A stretch of DNA of 64,000 bases from Gemmatimonadota bacterium (lineage in GTDB: Bacteria > Latescibacterota > UBA2968 > GCA-2709665), in assembly GCA_028877215.1 (NCBI GenBank), contig JAPPFJ010000031.1:62001-126000 (forward strand), in the 5' to 3' direction. Shown here piece by piece: positions 11,001-18,390 of this stretch. The notes below the pieces were generated by a model. The model was given only the letters and a program-made list of their open reading frames with translations. It ran no database searches and had not been told where the DNA came from. Both the position numbers and the translations under genes were made by a program. The first letter of the stretch is position 1; each line of letters opens with the position of its first letter.

Positions 11001-11100
11001 CATCGCCAGGCGCCCCTTGTTCGATTACGACCTCCCCGAAACGAAACCGAACGGATTCCGGCTGATTCGACAACTGAGAAAAACGGGTGAAGACGTCCAT
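8065..11100 (-). CDS. Peptidase-containing ABC transporter (C39 peptidase + TMD + NBD) with tandem N-terminal cyclic-nucleotide-binding-like domains
   Basis: N-terminal cNMP-like (VIEQGAPGDGFYMIKSGRLRVI...FGEGALLTGQGRRA), second cNMP-like (IPEGATFSG...FCVVGSGGLNVIL), C39 Cys motif (KQNDQSDCGAACLGM), Walker A (GRSGAGKTT), signature LSGGQRQR. Confidence 0.92.
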   Translation of the reverse strand: MDVFTRFSQLSNQPESVRFRFGEVVIEQGAPGDGFYMIKSGRLRVIKRNRDGQPETVGFLYSGDHFGEGALLTGQGRRAAVRAAEDSVVLKVSRDEFLNALKGEGELEAHLQDQVANIAYRDFTRYLKGSASPEGMRVLFSRLKREEIPEGATFSGPGHSGGRFCVVGSGGLNVILEDGSTHTLDAGVFFEETDSTGGGARAIRSRVNCVIFYLEKSDLESLNHSIPALTPLREIARQMYREPGSDRSLSSEVQSGGIHVHAETAVVNSAAAPNGDPYDAPNTGTSDGQPRTSTSFRFPFLKQNDQSDCGAACLGMTCKYYKMPIGLNRLRDMCNVSRDGTSMAALAEAAETLGFVTRGVRTGYEALIRTELPAILHWEGNHFVVLYEINKKEVKIADPGVGIRRLTRPEFEKSWTNMALLLEYTDRVAENQPSRSSFKRFFPLIKPYTAILVEVLLASLVLSLFGLASPVFTQTIVDQVLVHHDEDLLNLMLAGMVVVALFQMGTSTLRAYLIGYMSARLSLTMLSRFYRHLLGLSMRFFALRRTGDLTTRFKENATIQRLFTDTTISAILDFIMLFVYLGLMFFYNWELTLVMLIFVPLSVGLTLIYTPILKSFSQRAFLARAEQSSVLIDSLHGIDVVKAEAVEHVTRWQWEGKFTKEIQIGFRRLKMEMLFGAGGSMINLLSSTVILWYGATLVIDGELSVGQLMAFNALIGNVMGPIMGLIGVWPEVQEARVALDRLNDVYDSKMEDARQRGQGLRPKQVEGRLVFEGVFFRYGVGSDEPYVLNNIDLELKSGQRVAIVGRSGAGKTTFVKLVPRLFDPTEGRVLLDGMDVRDFDPHWLRRQVGMVMQDSFLFSGTIAENIAVGEQDADMDRLLEVARLACVHDFVNEMPLGYETKVGEQGIGLSGGQRQRIAIARALYRDPKVLIFDEATNALDTESEGAIQANLALFLENRTAFVIAHRLSTVRNADNILVMEKGHIVDMGTHDELMAGRGLYYHMCSQQLQMA

Positions 11101-11423
11101 TGTTGCTTTCCCGTGAAAGGAAGGATTATTGGCGTGTCCGGATGTCGTTCGACGTCATAAAGTTCGCAATTCGTCGGTTGCCTGGGATCCTGTCGACCTG
11201 AGACCCGGTATTTCCCGGCTCGGAAGGGTGATTCTACACACGGCGCTCAGATTCCAATCATCATTACCGTGCCTGAATTCCGTGGATTCTTGCCAGCATA
11301 TACTATATTTAATATATAAATATACTATAAATAATATGTTTATGTACATTGCCGATCGATCGCAAGGCCTGAGGCCCCCTTACCGATGTGAGGAGATTGG
11401 AGCTACGGGCAACCGGTCAGACC

Positions 11424-11655
11424 CTATTCTGCATCCAACCGGGGTTCCACTTGCGGTTCCTGGTCCTCGGAGATACGTTCCGGGTTCTGTGGAGACCGGG
11501 CAAACCACCACAGTCCAAGTGCTGTGAGCGCCATCCCTGATACACTCCACCACCAGGGATTGAATGCAACTTCGTTAATGTCTCCTGAAATGTCCAGATG
11601 ACGCGTGTAAAAATGCAATATGGTCACGGCGATGAGGTTGTTCAGCGCGGATCCG
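11424..11655 (-). pseudogene. C-terminal remnant of a fourth CPBP protease
   Basis: Reverse translation ...SALNNLIAVTILHFYTRHLDISGDINEVAFNPWWWSVSGMALTALGLWWFARSPQNPE matches the C-terminal third of copy 3 (HALNNLLSTTFMRIDVPYFAVSENLNDVVFNPWWWTGAGMVLAALGFWWFYRISNE). No N-terminal part upstream. Confidence 0.8.
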
Positions 11656-11696
11656 GCTTGTTCCGTCCCGGATTCTCTTCGGAATGGTATGTTATC

Positions 11697-12281
11697 TCAT
11701 TCTGGCGGGGATTGCCCTGCAGGCCAGACATAGCATCCAATCCCGGATGGGTGTTCCTGAACCCACAGGTCGTCAGGGAATTCCCGGATCTTGAAATAGA
11801 TCAAAACGTCCCCCGTACTTGCAGAGAACGCCAAACTGAAAAGCAGGAGTGTCCAGACAGTCGGGGCCCACCATAGCACGAGACCCGTTACCACCGTAGT
11901 TACCGCAAGAGGCAGAAGCGTATAGATTCGAAAGGCACCCATCTTCATCGGGCTCGAGCAATGACAGTAGGCGATGAGCCATTTCAATTTGACTCCAAAA
12001 CGAATCGAGTTATAGGGCACCTTGCCCCAATGCAGTGCGGCGAAGGCATGCAGCGCTTCGTGAACAACCACCAGCGTGACAAGACTTCCCAGAAACACCC
12101 ACCGATTAAAACTGTCCGGCTGGAGGTCAATATTCCATCCGGACAAGCCCCAGTGCGCCACAAGGACTGCATTAACCGCAACAAAAAACATCCCAAGCGA
12201 AAGCAGGAACATCGCAAACGCGCTCGCCCGGATCGTGAGTACGTCCCGGGAATCCTTACTGGTGATCTCCGGTAAATCCAT
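11697..12281 (-). CDS. DUF3267-type membrane zincin (HExxH), copy a
   Basis: VVHEALHAFAALHWGKVPYNSIRFGVKLKWLIAYCHC; multi-TM. Confidence 0.8.
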   Translation of the reverse strand: MDLPEITSKDSRDVLTIRASAFAMFLLSLGMFFVAVNAVLVAHWGLSGWNIDLQPDSFNRWVFLGSLVTLVVVHEALHAFAALHWGKVPYNSIRFGVKLKWLIAYCHCSSPMKMGAFRIYTLLPLAVTTVVTGLVLWWAPTVWTLLLFSLAFSASTGDVLIYFKIREFPDDLWVQEHPSGIGCYVWPAGQSPPE

Positions 12282-12402
12282 ATCGAATTTGGATGCCGGC
12301 CGGATGTTGTGTGGAGCTACCTATACCGAACGCCGTGGAAGTTATCCATGTTCTCTTAATGCGCCTGCCGGATCCCCTTGTAGCGGTTCCGTTTACGGTC
12401 GC

Positions 12403-13260
12403 TTAGCTCGCGGGTGTCTCCCCTGCGGGAAACATGGTGAAACCCACTTCTGACAAATGATCTTGAATCCACGCGTCATTGTCATATCGGCGGGCCTTGA
12501 AGAAAACCATGACATCTCCCGCGCCTCCGGCAAAGGTGGCACACAAGAGCAAGACCGACCAGATCGCCGGATCAAACGACAGAATTAATACCGCGGCAGG
12601 TGTTGTTGCGATTAAGGGCAAGAGCGCGAATGCCCGATATGCGCTCAGTGTCATCGGTTTGTCAGCGTGGCAGTAAAAGGCCATTAATCGCACGTTGATT
12701 CCAAAGTGCAGCGAACTGAATGGAATTTTTCCCCACGCCATCGCGGCAAGACCGTGAAGCGCTTCGTGAATCACATACAAGGCGATTAGTCCTCCAATCA
12801 ATTTCCATATATCGGCGAGAGGAAATCGCAGTTCTATTGCCCACGGAAGCAAGGCATCTACCCCGATGGCAGACATTCCCGAAATCCAGAACATCAAAAA
12901 GTATAAACTGTACATCTCGTTTTTTTCGAGAATGACTTCGGTGACGTTAGATTCCTGGCCTGGTTCAGTTGCGCCGGGACCCGACTCAAGTAATCCGCAG
13001 ACCGCGCTCACCATTACCGCTGCAGTTTCATAGAACTTTTTTCGGAAGACTATAAACGAGACTGTCTGAACAAACAGGACCGCCATCAGGATGGCAAGAT
13101 CGATATGAATGACGTATTTGAGAATCAGCAAAGCCGGCGAAACGGAGAATAACCCGTACATTATGGCCGCCAGAACCCAACCTCTCCACGTTCCCCCCGA
13201 GAGGACATCCTTCATCCGGGACCTCCAGTGTTGTTTCCGTAGCCCGTAAATTCGGGTCAC
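12403..13260 (-). CDS. DUF3267-type membrane zincin (HExxH), copy b, with extra N-terminal TM region
   Basis: VIHEALHGLAAMAWGKIPFSSLHFGINVRLMAFYCHADKPMTLSAYR. Confidence 0.8.
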   Translation of the reverse strand: MTRIYGLRKQHWRSRMKDVLSGGTWRGWVLAAIMYGLFSVSPALLILKYVIHIDLAILMAVLFVQTVSFIVFRKKFYETAAVMVSAVCGLLESGPGATEPGQESNVTEVILEKNEMYSLYFLMFWISGMSAIGVDALLPWAIELRFPLADIWKLIGGLIALYVIHEALHGLAAMAWGKIPFSSLHFGINVRLMAFYCHADKPMTLSAYRAFALLPLIATTPAAVLILSFDPAIWSVLLLCATFAGGAGDVMVFFKARRYDNDAWIQDHLSEVGFTMFPAGETPAS

Positions 13261-13327
13261 GGGGCTCTATCCTGAGTTTGTTCGCGGCATTAACTCAGAG
13301 ACCGGCGAACATCGGCCAGTCGCCGCC

Positions 13328-14170
13328 TCATGGCGTATCTCCTGCCTCAATCGCGTCGGGGCCGGCTGATCGAGTCTCGTTCGAAATACGGTAAAACCAC
13401 CAGAATCCAAGCGCGGCCAATACCATGCCTGCGCCTGTCCACCACCACGGATTGAAGACCACGTCATTCAGGTTCTCCGAGACCGCGAAATACGGAACGT
13501 CAATGCGCATAAACGTCGTGGATAGCAAGTTGTTCAATGCATGTCCGACAACCGCCGGCCAAAGAGATCCGGTACTAATGGTCCACCAAGCGAACACAAA
13601 CCCATACAAAAGGGCCGGCGAGAATTGCCAGGGGTTCAGATGGCTCAACCCAAACAGAATCGATGACCAAATAATCACGCAATTCCTGGAATGGTTCGAC
13701 AACAGACCACACAAGATTACGCCTCTAAAGAGAAGCTCTTCGACATACGGTGCGACAATGGCGGCATAAAAAAGGGCTGACGGGTACGAAGTCTCGCGCC
13801 CAAGCGTCGATTCGATGAGTTCCTGGAACGATTCAGGCATTGGAATTACGGATATTACAGCTTTGTTCAATTCAAAGAGAACCAGCGCCGTTCCGCAAAT
13901 CGATAGCGTAACGCAGGCCCACAGCCGCCAATCAAAACTTGCATTACCTGGATACAAGAGACCTGCCCAATGTCGATCCGTACGACGGCAAATATACAAT
14001 AAAACAAGCAGATAAACCGCCAATTTGGTAATACCCAGCAGGTAGTTGTTATGTTCAAGGGGTTGGCGACTGATGATCCCTGCTACGTAGATGAGCATTC
14101 CGAATCCCGACTCCGTCAGGATCAACAGTGCAAGCAACCAGATGGCCTGCTTCAGGTTTGGATACGCCAT
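13328..14170 (-). CDS. CPBP family intramembrane metalloprotease (copy 3)
   Basis: MAYPNLKQAIWLLALL; EELLFRG; FGLSHLNPWQF; GHALNNL. Confidence 0.85.
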   Translation of the reverse strand: MAYPNLKQAIWLLALLILTESGFGMLIYVAGIISRQPLEHNNYLLGITKLAVYLLVLLYICRRTDRHWAGLLYPGNASFDWRLWACVTLSICGTALVLFELNKAVISVIPMPESFQELIESTLGRETSYPSALFYAAIVAPYVEELLFRGVILCGLLSNHSRNCVIIWSSILFGLSHLNPWQFSPALLYGFVFAWWTISTGSLWPAVVGHALNNLLSTTFMRIDVPYFAVSENLNDVVFNPWWWTGAGMVLAALGFWWFYRISNETRSAGPDAIEAGDTP

Positions 14171-14238
14171 TGAGCTCTCGCAAGATTTCTTATCCGGGCT
14201 TAACTGATCGCCGTCCACGCGTTCAAACATGCCTCGTC

Positions 14239-14889
14239 CTAGCTCCTTTCAAAGGCGTCAGGCTGTCTCAATCTGTCGAGGCTTTGCCCTTCGGGCCAGA
14301 TATAGCAACCTGGTTCCGACGGGTGATCTTGAACCAAGTCATTCTTTCCATATCGGCGTAGCTTCAAGAAAATCATGATATCTCCAGAACACACAGAGAC
14401 TGTCCCGCTGAAAAGCAACAGAGACCAGATGGCGGGATCCAACCAGAACAACAAACCGGCAGCCAGTGTCGTAACGATCAATGGAAAGATTAGGACGATT
14501 CGGTGTACGCGAATTGTCAGTGGCCTATCGCAGTGACAATAGAAAGCCGCAAATTTCCAATTAGCCCCGAATCGTATCGAATTGAACGGAACCTTGCCCC
14601 ATTGCAACGCGGCAACGGCGTGCAATGCTTCGTGAACTGCAATCAGCAAGACAACACTTCCTATAAACATCCACCTATCTACGTCTTCCAGACGGAACTG
14701 AATCTTCAATTGCGACAAATGTGCACCCAAGAGGCAAAAATTCAACGCCCCAAAAAACAAGATCATTCCAAGAATGATCGCATTGACCTTGCTCACACGG
14801 ATTTCGATGACCCCCCGGCCCGTCTCCTTGGCCGCTTCTAGATCTGCGGAGCACATTTCGTTTTTCGCCGACATCGGATTCTCCATCAT
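14239..14889 (-). CDS. DUF3267-type membrane zincin (HExxH), copy c
   Basis: AVHEALHAVAALQWGKVPFNSIRFGANWKFAAFYCHCDRPLTI. Confidence 0.8.
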   Translation of the reverse strand: MMENPMSAKNEMCSADLEAAKETGRGVIEIRVSKVNAIILGMILFFGALNFCLLGAHLSQLKIQFRLEDVDRWMFIGSVVLLIAVHEALHAVAALQWGKVPFNSIRFGANWKFAAFYCHCDRPLTIRVHRIVLIFPLIVTTLAAGLLFWLDPAIWSLLLFSGTVSVCSGDIMIFLKLRRYGKNDLVQDHPSEPGCYIWPEGQSLDRLRQPDAFERS

Positions 14890-15000
14890 TGCAATCTACA
14901 CGAAACCGGGCCGCCAGGCATTCGATCTGAGGTGTCCTCATCCTTCCAGCTTCGACAATCCAAGGATAAGCCCCTCGAAAGCCCGCCTGGCAGTCCGTAA

Positions 15001-15040
15001 GTCCGGTTTCCACCGAAAGTGCTTTCAGTGGAAACCAGAC
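15001..15040 (-). promoter_or_regulatory. 40-nt near-perfect RNA hairpin between precursor gene 1 and the zincin/CPBP array
   Basis: gtccggtttccaccgaaagtgctttcagtggaaaccagac. On minus-strand RNA ~18-19 consecutive pairs including two G-U wobbles. Confidence 0.7.
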
Positions 15041-15083
15041 CATTCAACCTTGTGACTCTCAACAGCTCATTACTATCAACGAA

Positions 15084-15389
15084 TCAGGCTGACAGATTCG
15101 ACAGGCCGTCGGCCATGCCACTGGTCCATTGATCGTAGGCATCCGAGACGTAATTTACGCCGTCCATAATCCTATCGCCGTACCAGCAGACAGATTCAAC
15201 GATATCCTGGGGCTTTGTCGCTGCTACGACAACCAATCCGCCTACAATCGCGTACAGGAGGGGATTTCCTCCCGATACCTGTGCCATGGTATGCTCGCTC
15301 AGATCTTCCCGTCTTGCAGGCAAGGCATGACAGGGGATGAGTACGACGTCTGTCTCGGTTGCCGCCGGATAAGCCAATGCTTGTGTCAT
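15084..15389 (-). CDS. Double-glycine leader peptide precursor 1 (bacteriocin-like)
   Basis: Leader ...LPARREDLSEHTMAQVSGG then core NPLLYAIVGGLVVVAATKPQDIVESVCWYGDRIMDG...; RBS ggaggac upstream. Confidence 0.75.
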   Translation of the reverse strand: MTQALAYPAATETDVVLIPCHALPARREDLSEHTMAQVSGGNPLLYAIVGGLVVVAATKPQDIVESVCWYGDRIMDGVNYVSDAYDQWTSGMADGLSNLSA

Positions 15390-15608
15390 GATGTCCTCCT
15401 GGAGAGTTATTCCCATTTATTGTTTTTCAACCCAATGGCCTGAATCTCGTGTTGCGGAGACGGTGCCTGTTTATGAAGGCAATTGGGTTCGAGAATCGTG
15501 CTTTACGCCACGGTTTCGTAAGAGCTTCGCGAACATATCTGCGAAGTCGCCCGCATCGGCAGTCGAGATCGAGAGACAGAACAGGTTACGTCCTGGGCGG
15601 CGTGACCA

Positions 15609-15809
15609 TCAGTCCGTTTCGTCGAAGTATTCGAAAATGGCTTCTGCAATTGCGCACGCCATTGCCGTCAAATTAACGCCCATCCCGATGGGTCTGAACC
15701 CTCCCGATGTTTTCGCCATCTCATAACTGGCTACTGCGATTCCACGTCTAGGGAGTTGCACACAGGTCACGGAACCGTGCATTGGCATTGATAGAGTTCG
15801 ATCGGTCAT
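15609..15809 (-). CDS. Double-glycine leader peptide precursor 2
   Basis: MTDRTLSMPMHGSVTCVQLPRRGIAVASYEMAKTSGG | FRPIGMGVNLTAMACAIAEAIFEYFDETD; RBS GAAAGGAGGTGACAAAATG. Confidence 0.75.
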   Translation of the reverse strand: MTDRTLSMPMHGSVTCVQLPRRGIAVASYEMAKTSGGFRPIGMGVNLTAMACAIAEAIFEYFDETD

Positions 15810-15946
15810 TTTGTCACCTCCTTTCTTCAACCCTTCAGAAATTCGTGAGTTTGCCCTGTGGACTTCGCTTGCAGATCTTCAAGGACCACGCATTTGCAGC
15901 GGTGATCGCAAAGAGGATTTGCTTTGCGTCAGTTCAGGCCCCAAAG

Positions 15947-16150
15947 TCAATCCTCGTCGTCAAAGTAATCGACTATGGCCTCTGCAATCTTCTTGGAAAT
16001 AAACAGCACCATAAAGCTGGGTCCAGTGGGTAACGAGAAACCTCCCGGTGTGTTTGTCATTTCACGGCTCGCAAGCCCGGTTTCCCGTCCAGGGAGTTGA
16101 GTGCAGGCCACAGATGCCTGTGCTGATGTTGCAAGGATCTGGTCCGTCAT
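15947..16150 (-). CDS. Double-glycine leader peptide precursor 3
   Basis: MTDQILATSAQASVACTQLPGRETGLASREMTNTPGG | FSLPTGPSFMVLFISKKIAEAIVDYFDDED; paralogous to precursor 2; RBS GGAAGTGACGAAATG. Confidence 0.75.
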   Translation of the reverse strand: MTDQILATSAQASVACTQLPGRETGLASREMTNTPGGFSLPTGPSFMVLFISKKIAEAIVDYFDDED

Positions 16151-16234
16151 TTCGTCACTTCCTTTCTACTATGTCCGTATGATATCCTGTTTGATTTCCC
16201 AACCAACATACCTGGTCGGAATGCTACTCAAACA

Positions 16235-16438
16235 TTACAGCAATGGACCAGCTGCGCTTGTTTCCGGCAGATTCGTGCCCAGGTCTATGCCGAACAGGTC
16301 CCTCAGGATGCGCCGCCAGCGTATGGCACCACCGGAGATCTTCGCGGTCTGCCCGTCAGTCAGGTCCTCCGTCCGGATTGGTAACCGTGCCGGAATTCTG
16401 GACGTGTCTGCAGGGCGTGATGCAATGCGTCTTTTCAT
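16235..16438 (-). CDS. Double-glycine leader peptide precursor 4
   Basis: MKRRIASRPADTSRIPARLPIRTEDLTDGQTAKISGG | AIRWRRILRDLFGIDLGTNLPETSAAGPLL; strong RBS GAAAGGAGGTGATAGACATG. Confidence 0.75.
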   Translation of the reverse strand: MKRRIASRPADTSRIPARLPIRTEDLTDGQTAKISGGAIRWRRILRDLFGIDLGTNLPETSAAGPLL

Positions 16439-16727
16439 GTCTATCACCTCCTTTCGTAAACATCCCGGCGACAACCGATCAATGCCGTTTCCTGACAAAC
16501 CGTGTGCCGCTGAGCCGCCGAAATGTCTTGATTTACAAAGGGTTATGCGTGCCGTTTTGCGGTCTCGACACACCCCCTTTGGCGCTGATTCGACTGTAAT
16601 TCAACGGAGACGTCGCGTGACCCTGCACGCTTGTGTTTGGTGCCTCCGTCGACGGATTGGACTCGCAATGTTTGTGCCAGTCGCGATGCCCCTGGACCTA
16701 ACTGTCTGGTATGCAAGAAAGAAAAAA

Positions 16728-16751
16728 CGCCGGCCTTTCAGCAGGCCGGCG
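16728..16751 (-). terminator. Intrinsic terminator (minus-strand orientation)
   Basis: CGCCGGCCT-ttcagc-AGGCCGGCG preceded on plus strand by A-run (T-run on minus transcript). Confidence 0.7.
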
Positions 16752-16859
16752 GTCGACGTCCAGATCGTGAACAATGTGTTCCATTTTGCGGCACTCGGAT
16801 GAAACCTTGTTGCATTTCGCGCCGCTCAAGACCTGACCGAAAAAGAGTCGTCACCACAC

Positions 16860-16891
16860 AAAAAAACACCGGTGACAATGCCACCGGTGTT
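16860..16891 (-). terminator. Intrinsic terminator (minus-strand orientation)
   Basis: AACACCGGTG-acaatgc-CACCGGTGTT adjoining a run of A on the plus strand. Confidence 0.65.
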
Positions 16892-17071
16892 AGACGCACC
16901 ATGGACCCGCGGAGGGGTGATTTCAGCCTGCATTGGGCGGGCAGTCGTCAGATTCCCTGGAAGTCAATGTAATACGCCGCCAGGACAACCTGCCACTTGA
17001 GCCTTACCGTTACTGTTGCCGAGGTGGGGAGATGTCGTTAAACTTGGTGACAGGTCCGCTGCACACGCCTA

Positions 17072-17593
17072 ATGAATCTGTTCGGACGCGAGCGCTCGCC
17101 GGCGCGTCCCAGGCCGTATCCGTTCACCACCCCCCACCCACCAAACTCCATGCGTCTATTCGGAAAATTGCTGTCTCCGACATTCGGCAAATTCGCGCTC
17201 ACGGGCCTGGGCGGCGTGGTTGTGAATCTCGGATCGTTTCAGCTGATGCTGACGCTCGGCGTACATGCGCTGCTGGCGTCGCCGATTGCGATTGAATTGT
17301 CGATCATCTCCAATTTTCTGCTCAACAACTACTGGACGTTCGGCAGTCGCGAACTGACGGGAAAGAGGCGGGTTCGGGGGTTGAAGTACCATCTTGTATC
17401 GCTTGTGTCGCTAATGTTGAGTTACGGCACGTTCGTCCTGCTTTCCGTACTCTTCCACGATGTGCCGCTAGTGATCCTGCAGGGATGCGCGATCGCCCCG
17501 GCCGGCGTGCTGAACTACTCCGTCAATTCTCTCTGGACATTTCGCGAGGCGCCTCCCGAGGCAGCGGATGACGTCCAGGACGTTACCGGATAA
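17072..17593 (+). CDS. GtrA-like membrane protein
   Basis: FGKFALTGLGGVVVNLGSFQLMLTLGV...ELSIISNFLLNNYWTFGSRE...LNYSVNSLWTFRE (four-TM GtrA pattern). Confidence 0.8.
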   Translation: MNLFGRERSPARPRPYPFTTPHPPNSMRLFGKLLSPTFGKFALTGLGGVVVNLGSFQLMLTLGVHALLASPIAIELSIISNFLLNNYWTFGSRELTGKRRVRGLKYHLVSLVSLMLSYGTFVLLSVLFHDVPLVILQGCAIAPAGVLNYSVNSLWTFREAPPEAADDVQDVTG

Positions 17594-17937
17594 CGAGATA
17601 CCCAGATCGCCTCCTCTCGCGTCCCCTATAATTCCCTCTCCTGGTGCTTCATCTCGTCAGCTATTCAAGCAACGTAGTGAACTGCAAGTACGGGAGTCTG
17701 CCGACCGAAGGATGATCGAGCGCGGTTGAGTTGTAGTCCGAATCGTCGAGAATGCGGGGATGGCTCGGGAGGCAGCATGTGGCTGTTTTTCTCACGGCAA
17801 TCCCTTGACACGGTTGGAGAGCGTGGGTATTATCAAGACGTAAGCGATAGACAGACGAACTGACGTCACTGATTCAAGAGGTCATTGGTTTATGCTGCGA
17901 GGAGTTTGCGCCAGTCATTGCGTCAAGGTCCAGACTA

Positions 17938-18390
17938 ATGAAAAATGTCGATATAGCGGTGTCCGGTGCAGATGGAAGCCTCCAACTCGTTGTTGAAATC
18001 AAGAAAGCGCCTGGCTCTTCTGCGGAGTGGGCCACACTTATGCGGCGAAATCTGCTGGCCCATGCATTCTTGCCGCCGGTTCCTTACTTCCTCCTTGTCC
18101 TCCCCGACTACCTTTATCTTTGGACGGCGGCATCTACGGCAGATAATCTGGCAAAACCTGACTACAAGATTGATGCTAATGAAATTTTCGCGCCATATCT
18201 CAAATCAGACCTATCCCTTGATGTTCTAAGCCGGTACGGTCTCGAATTGATTACGATTTCCTGGCTGGGAGATCTACTTGATATCGACTCGCGTAATGGC
18301 TCGGTAGACGGAAATTCCCAGTGGCTCTTTGGCTCCGGGTTGTCCGAAGCGATCGCAAACGGTTCGATTGAACTCGAAGAAACAACATGA
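17938..18390 (+). CDS. Putative PD-(D/E)XK-like nuclease/partner protein upstream of PIN domain
   Basis: MKNVDIAVSGADGSLQLVVEIKKAPGSS (D...ExK-like). The reading frame is open upstream to a TAG at 17848, so the true start may be non-ATG and earlier. Overlaps the PIN gene by ATGA. Confidence 0.5.
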   Translation: MKNVDIAVSGADGSLQLVVEIKKAPGSSAEWATLMRRNLLAHAFLPPVPYFLLVLPDYLYLWTAASTADNLAKPDYKIDANEIFAPYLKSDLSLDVLSRYGLELITISWLGDLLDIDSRNGSVDGNSQWLFGSGLSEAIANGSIELEETT

